Assembly (NCBI GenBank): GCA_963556695.1
Contig: CAUWAG010000010.1
Location: forward strand, 1,054,001 to 1,118,000
Length of the DNA stretch: 64,000 bases
Direction: 5' to 3'
Source of the DNA: Anthostomella pinea
Taxonomy: Eukaryota; Ascomycota; Sordariomycetes; Xylariales; Xylariaceae
In this document: positions 57,968-64,000 of the stretch, one piece after another
Position numbering within the stretch: position 1 is the first letter of the stretch
How the letters are laid out: every line of letters starts with the position of its first letter
The notes under the pieces: generated by a model
What the model was told of the DNA's origin: nothing
The model's database searches: none
Seen by the model: the letters and a program-made list of their open reading frames with translations, nothing else
Program-made: the position numbers and the translations under genes

Positions 57968-60900
57968 TCAACCACCAAAATCCATCTTCAGCGCAATAGT
58001 CGGCTGGCCCGCATTGCCGGTGTCCCGCCCCGCGTCGCCGGTCTGCCGGCCAGAGCGGATGACTTCCTCCATGAAGGCCTTCTGGCCCTCGCTCATGGCC
58101 GACACGACGCCCCTGAACCCCGTCTGGTCCGCCGACGCCAGCTCGAGCAGTCTGGCGCTCGTCTCGTGGTAGACCTCGGCACCTTCGCTGGCAGCACGCG
58201 AGAGCAGGGTCGGCGCCACGATGGACATGGCGATCTGGGCGTGGTCTTTGCCGACAATCGACACGTACTGCGTTAGTGTGTGAGCAACGAGCTTCCGAGC
58301 GCCTTCGGGATCCTCGGGGTCCGTATCCGCCACGAAAGCGACCAGACGCGGAAGGAGATAACGCGCGACCGACTGAGCGGCTGGTGTTGGCGAAGCTTGG
58401 AGGAGGAGTGACCGTACGCAGTTCGCAGCGATCCTCGCGGTCTAGAAACAGTTAGAGACACTTTATCGATAAGAGGAATATGAAGCACTTACCATGCGAT
58501 CGGTCAGGCAATCTAGTACTTCGTCTAAGAACTTGGAGACGACGCGATCATTTGCCGCCAGACGAGTGTTGCCGCCAGTAAAGAGGATGGTGATAATAAG
58601 AAGGCTGTTCTTGACGCACTGCAACGAGGTTGAAGCCTCACGCTTCTGCGCGTGCAGGTAGATCGACAAGAACCGACGCAGGCAGCCCTGCACCTGAGCG
58701 TCGGTAGGAGACCTACCATCTGCAGAGCTGCGGGAATCGCACATACTTGTGACGAACCTCTTGAACATTGGCAATGCCTGAGGTACAATGACCTCCTGGC
58801 AAGAGGGGGTTGCCAGTATAGTCGAGAATATGTGGATGATACAAGCATGCAGATCGGTTTTGATGATTGAAGGGAACACCTCGGCGGCATCCACGATAGC
58901 GCTGAGCCCTGTCCTTACAAGAAGAACCGATTCCTCAGTGAGATGATGACGGACTGGTTGGTTCGCTTCGGTCAAGTTGGGCAATAACCCAGAGAGAACG
59001 AGCACGATGATCCTAGTGAGCTCAAATAGCTGCTCGATGTCTTCACTCAAGTCGCCATCCTCGGTTTGCTCCTTCTTCCTGGCCGATGGATGTGCCACAC
59101 ATAGTGCCCGTGCGATTTCGACGATGACTCCTTGCACATCGAGGCCCTCGGTTAAGACGAGGCGGTCAAGTAGATCCATGGTTTCAGAGAAGATTGCCTC
59201 CCTGTAGATGGCATGGCCTGAAACGCTCGGGTGCAGGATCTTCTTGAGAGCCTGGAGTATCTCTAGTGTTTGTTCCTGCGTGGCCAGCGAATCGGTCTGG
59301 CCGGGCCTCGTCGCAAGGGCCTCGAAGGCGATACCAAAGAGCACAAAGAAGAAGGCGACAGGCTCATCGCGGTAGTTGATGTCAGCACCCTTCGACTGCC
59401 CATTGGTAGATGGAGCATCGATCTCCTTGCCATCCAGCGCGTCGAATACGAACTCGCTGTCTTGCTCAATCAGACTAGCAATAGCATCTACCAACTTCAG
59501 CCAGGAGTCCTGATAAAACTTGAGAAGCGTCTCTCGATTGAGGGCAGCGTAGATTGTGTCCAGGCTACCTGACATGGAAGGCGGCCCTAAGGTCATCGAG
59601 ATGTCAGGCTCAAATCTCAATCGAGCAAATTCACGCAAAGAAGCCAGCCACATTGGTGTGAGTGTGCCGATATGGGCCTTGAGCACATCCAGGAGGTATT
59701 TCTGTTCCGAGCTCGCAACTTGAAGATCTGCCCATGCGGAGAAGACGGACATTTTGACCATGACTCCGGCGTTAGAGCTGAGGCCCTTTAGGTCACCGAT
59801 GCCTGCATTTTCGGTCTCCGTCGAGAAGTTCTCCAGTGCACTGACAAGTGTCTTCAAGATACGACCCATGCGGTCTACGTCTGTGACAATACCAGTTGAG
59901 ATGAAAGCTGCACAGACGTTGACAGCCTCGGCGGCAAGTTCAGGCGACGAGTCTGCGGCGAAAGCAGGTGTTAGTGCCGAGCTGATTTGCGCCTGGTACT
60001 GTTCAAGAAGCATGGCTTCGTCAAAATCAGGATCGGGCGCCTTTCCAAACATCCTCAGAACGGCGCCGATTATCTTCAAGCCCCATATCCTGAGTTCCAA
60101 GACACTGGATGTGGAGGCGGAGAAAGCCATCCGAATGACTTCGGCGATTCTGCCTTGAAGCGCTACCTGGGCAGGTGACTCTCCGTTGGTGGCAATGTCT
60201 TTCCCAATCAAGACAAATATGTCGTTCAGGCAGGCCATCGCGAATGTCCTGACCTGCCAGCGCAAAGGCTCCATCTCGGAGCTGGCCGCTGTGTCTTTCT
60301 CGTCCTTGGCAATGCCGGCGAAACCAGCAACTTCTTCATCCTGCAGATCGAGAGCCGGGCCCTTTTTGGTCACATCGGTTCGCAAGTCCTCGGTGACTTT
60401 CGTCCGAGTCATCTTCAGGACGTTCTGGCAGCGCAAGAGCCACGATGCCGTGTCTCGCAGCGAGGTCTGGCGCAACCAATTGCGAATGACATTGCGGATA
60501 CCGTCATGATCAGGCGCGACATCCAAAACGAGCCAGATTTGATCCTCGAAGCCCGGATCCGCTGCTTCGATGACGTCGTAGGAGTTGCGCTTCATGAGGT
60601 TGTAGAGTCCGTCCACAGCAACGTCGCGAAGCTCGGGGTATTCTGAGTTGAGGTACTTCTGTAACAGTTTGACATAATCACTGAAGACCATGTGACCGGG
60701 CGCATACAGGGATAGATGCTCTAGGCATCCTAGGACGGCACGCTGTATCAGGATCTCATCTTCGCTTTGCAGCTGGCCAACCAGAGTAAGTATCAACTCG
60801 CGGGACTTGGTCGAGTCCTGTAGATCAGGCCCTACAACGTTGACTAGCGAATCAACGCAGCGAGTGATAGCTGCCGTGGTCGACAATTCCATCTCCAAGC

Positions 60901-63900
60901 TCATGGATATGGCGGACGCGACTTCGGAATGGTGCGTCTCTGACAGGTACAGCTGCGCCAACATTCCCAGGCTCCCAGAGACGTATGGGCTGAATCCGAG
61001 ACCAGCAGCATCCGAAGCCTTGCCAAGTGCCTCCAAGGCCCAGAAGTGTACTGTCGGATGCGGGTCATTGCACAGGGACATTAGAATACCTGTGATGGTC
61101 TTGAGATGATATCCAGCTCCCATACCGCCTACCTTGGCCTGGATGGAACCCAAGGCCATGGCACATCCAGCACGAGCACTGGGTTCTCGATTGCCCACGA
61201 TAGTGTCTACCAAGTATTTGACCTCATGGTTAGTGAAAGCATTGCCGCAGGTGTTGCACAGGCGGCCGATTGCACCATAGCCAAGATTTCGAATGTACTG
61301 GTCCGGATCTACCACAAAGCCCCTGACCAGCTCCTGCAGCAGCTTTTCCACGGCTATATTTGTGACATCGCCAGAAGGAGATTGGGTCTCTTTGACCGCG
61401 ACCTTCAGTGTCGAGAGCAATGCGCTAGCAACATTGACGTTAATGGCTGCCTTGCGGCCGGGATCGCGCTGCAGTGAGCCTGCTGAGATGAACGTAGTGA
61501 TCTGTTCGAGTATGCTTTCCTGGACTTTGGCCGGGGTGAGGGGAAAGACGAAGGCAAATAGCTGAATTGCCATGTTTACAACCTCGGTAGCCGGTGGATC
61601 AGGAAGACTCATAGAAGCATTTCTCTCGCCGATGTAAAGCACAGCAGCATCATGCTCGAGCGAAGGACATATCGGTGATGAGAGTAGGTTGTCGATGATG
61701 TTATCGGGGTCGGTCTCGTCAACTACCAGACTGTCTGGTGGTTCATCCTTCTGTCCAGCAAGCTTCTTAGTCTTGAAGCCGCGGATCAAACCATTAACAC
61801 CAAAACCAGAGTTGTCGCCGACCTCCCAAACGGTTTCGAAAGTCCCGGCAGAGTTGGCAATGGATGCACTTAGGGAGTTTGGTGTGTAGTTTTCAGGATC
61901 GGCAAACAGGGATATCGCGAGAGTAAGGAGATTGGATTGCAGGAGCGCCTCGCTGCCCCCTGCCGGGCTCTGATTGACAAGCTTGATATAACATTGCAAA
62001 ACACGTCGCTGGACCATCATATCCAAGTCTTGCAGTTGTAGGGCTGGCGTCAATCTCTGAGCAATGTCGTCCGTGGTCTTTTTGGAGGGCAGCATCCGAA
62101 GAAATGCGGTGGTGCCCTGAAGCATCGTGGCTATGCGCTTGGAGACGTCAACAGTCAACAGGCGGCTATTGAACTGAAGGAAAGAGAGAATACAGCCTAA
62201 GGCGCATTCCTTGACGTGCGTTAAGAAAGATACCTCGAGACTGCTGCGGTGAGCGAAGTTGTCCTTGGCTAGAGGCTTCGGAAGTGCATTCTTCCAGAGA
62301 ATGAGTAATTGTGAAAGGTGAATTTTGACAAAGTTAGGCCCGAGAGACATAAGACCGCCTAGGAGAATCCAGGCGACTTGGACTTGTGTGCTTGAAACTC
62401 GGAGTTCTGACTTGCCGCTCGACTTGAGGAGGTTGGTTGCCATAGAGTAAACGCGATTGTTGATATCAAGAGAGCCATACAGTGGGCGTGCCGGACTGGC
62501 GCTGAGAGTCGCTGCCAACCCGTGCGCAAATCCAATACACTTCCTTGGAGAGGTCCGTCCACCACCGAGAAGGGATAGTTCCCTAGTGAGACTGTTCATA
62601 CAAACAGATAGACACGGCAGAAGCTGCTGTGGACACGCGAGAACGAAGGTCTTCATGCAGTGTGAAGCATAGACTTGGACGCTGTAGCTTGGATGTTGCA
62701 ATACTTGTAAAAGTCCATCTCGGCAAGGCTCCGCGAAATTGTTTGCGGCCGATCCCAACGAGTCAATGAGCGAAGCAACAGCACCCAAGGTTGCAATCAG
62801 TGTCTGCTTGGATGGCTCACGCTCCGTCATGGCCTGAGGGTAGTTCTTAAAGATCTCATTGACGAGCACCTTCGCTGCAGCCATCTGACCGGATTCGCCC
62901 AGGGTCCTGCGACCAATGACATCCTGAAGTACGGTGTCAACGATGCGGCGGGAAATGAGCAGCCTGTAGCGGTTGTTGGTGATATTCTGATGGCCGAGGA
63001 GGTCGATGGTCAGATGTTCGACAATTCGTAGATAACTCATCTCGACGAACTTCTCCCCCAAGCGTCTCATAACCCTTCCATAACACACTCCTATAGCTGC
63101 CCTGGCTCGGTTGGTCGTAGACAATCGAACATATTGGGTGGTCAGTGTTTTCATAATGTCACTCAGAGAGAGTGATAAGTCTTGACTCTTTTTTCCGCCA
63201 GGTGCTGGACTTCCTGGCCGTGAAGATGGCATATCATCTTCCTCATCGAACCCGCCCCCTGGAGTCATTGTAGCCCTCTTGCTTGGCTTTGTTTTTGACT
63301 TCTTGGCTTTGGTAGCTGAAGCGCCGCTGGGAGATTGTTCGGAATGGTTCTTAACCATAGCCTCGGCCAAGCAATCAGCCGCGGCGTGCCTTACACGCGA
63401 GGAACTAGAATCGATGGTCTTGAAGATGTGCGACTTCAAGTACTCGAAGTCGCTCGAGTTTTCAAAGTACGAAGTGTATCTGATCAATGATCTCAGACAC
63501 CGGCAAGCAGACACGATGGTCAGAGATCCCCTCTCACCAGAAGCTGCGTTCCGCGCCTGCTTCCAGATGTCTCTGGCGATACTCTCGTCCAGGCTACCTT
63601 GTACCATGCCTACGATCTTGGCAAGGGAGGTGAAGATGGCGGCGCGCAACCCGGCGTGGCTCTGGGACGACTTCAGCGACTTAACTAGAGTTCCGCAGGC
63701 CAACGGATGTAACCCAATAACACTGTCGCCGGCCGCGGCATAGACATCGCCCAAGCAGCTGACCGCCGCGTGCCTCGTCCGAACATCGGACTCGGTCTTC
63801 GATTTCCCGCTGGAAACAATAGTAACCAGCTCGTTGACGGTTTCGAAGAGCAGCTTCCTGTCGCCAGTTCCAAGCACATGCGCGAGGATCTTTCCGAGGT

Positions 63901-64000
63901 TGTTCCTTATTACTCGACCCGGCGCCGGCGCTGATAGGTTGATGATCTGGAAGACCTCCTTTTTGAGGTAGAACTGCTGGGCGGTGCAGTCGTCGGCCGA
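57968..64000 (-). CDS. LAA1/HEATR5-like HEAT-repeat protein (5' partial)
   Basis: Very large trans-Golgi/endosome trafficking factor related to yeast Laa1 and animal HEATR5, which bind the AP-1 clathrin adaptor. The window holds 64000-58493 and 58441-57968 joined in phase 0 across a 51-base intron, 1993 residues to the stop. The reading frame is open to the window edge (QQFYLKKEVFQIINLSAPAP, RVIRNNLGKILAHVLG), so the start lies outside. The sequence is HEAT helices throughout, with blocks such as TRHAAVSCLGDVYAAAGDSV, RHAAADCLAEAMVKNHSEQ, GLAATLSASPARPLYGSLDI, GRLCNTCGNAFTNHEVKYLV and FWALEALGKASDAAGLGFSP. A Lys/Ser/Gly linker (ATKAKKSKTKPSKRATMTPG) sits between HEAT blocks. The C-terminus is QPTIALKMDFGG, typical of the fungal family. 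Frames on the opposite strand are shadows. Confidence 0.9.

Noticed and set aside
58652..63743. Many plus-strand ORFs opposite the LAA1-like gene
   Set aside because: Antisense shadows of a GC-rich coding sequence; the minus frame is continuous and recognisable.
1..64000. CRISPR array, operon or prophage
   Set aside because: No regularly spaced identical repeats of suitable length, and the genes are intron-bearing and fungal.

Overview
This 64 kb window is nuclear DNA of a filamentous ascomycete (Pezizomycotina, most likely Sordariomycetes). The genes are split by short introns (about 46-170 bases) with GTAAGT/GTGAGT donors and CTAAC-type branch sites. The protein set is fungal (RTA1-like, DHA1 drug/polyamine transporter, Whi5-like, LAA1-like, fungal MED15). 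A nuclear tRNA-Lys carries an intron, and one AT-rich block has the G:C-to-A:T signature of repeat-induced point mutation (RIP).

Layout. 0.5-8.2 kb: MFS transporter (+), then three minus-strand genes: a PDI-related ER protein ending in RDEL, an RTA1-like membrane protein and an unrecognised helical nuclear-type protein. 10.0-10.8 kb: a small GPI-anchored Ser/Thr-rich cell wall protein (-). 10.8-14.3 kb: no supported gene. 14.3-17.6 kb: exportin-T/LOS1 (+), followed about 560 bases downstream by an intron-containing tRNA-Lys(CTT). 18.3-34 kb: accessory, gene-poor stretch with decayed or orphan coding pieces (a hexapeptide-repeat pseudogene, an SF1 helicase relic, a DUF3716-like ORF with a long acidic run, a putative SNF2-like helicase relic, a Copia-type gag relic), a 9-bp minisatellite, a 21-bp repeat and a small interstitial telomere-like tract. 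35.1-36.8 kb: M18 aspartyl aminopeptidase (-) with a possible in-frame mitochondrial extension. 36.8-44.3 kb: long gene-free interval leading to the MED15 gene (44.4-48.8 kb, +). 50.0-50.9 kb: Whi5/Nrm1-like repressor (+). 51-57.9 kb: second accessory stretch with a 0.8 kb AT-rich, RIP-like insertion flanked by an 11-base direct repeat, a truncated SET-domain relic with an internal duplication, and uncertain ORFs. 58.0 kb to the window end: a very large HEAT-repeat protein of the LAA1/HEATR5 family (-), 5' end outside the window.

The supported genes are mostly housekeeping (tRNA export, transcription coactivation, G1/S control, vesicle traffic, peptide turnover, ER folding) and do not form a metabolic gene cluster. 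I did not find a clear new multi-gene system. The most informative observations are a repeat family represented by one RIP-like and one intact short copy, the possible dual start of the M18 peptidase, a PDI-like protein without an active-site CxxC, and the graveyard of helicase/SET/DUF3716 fragments.
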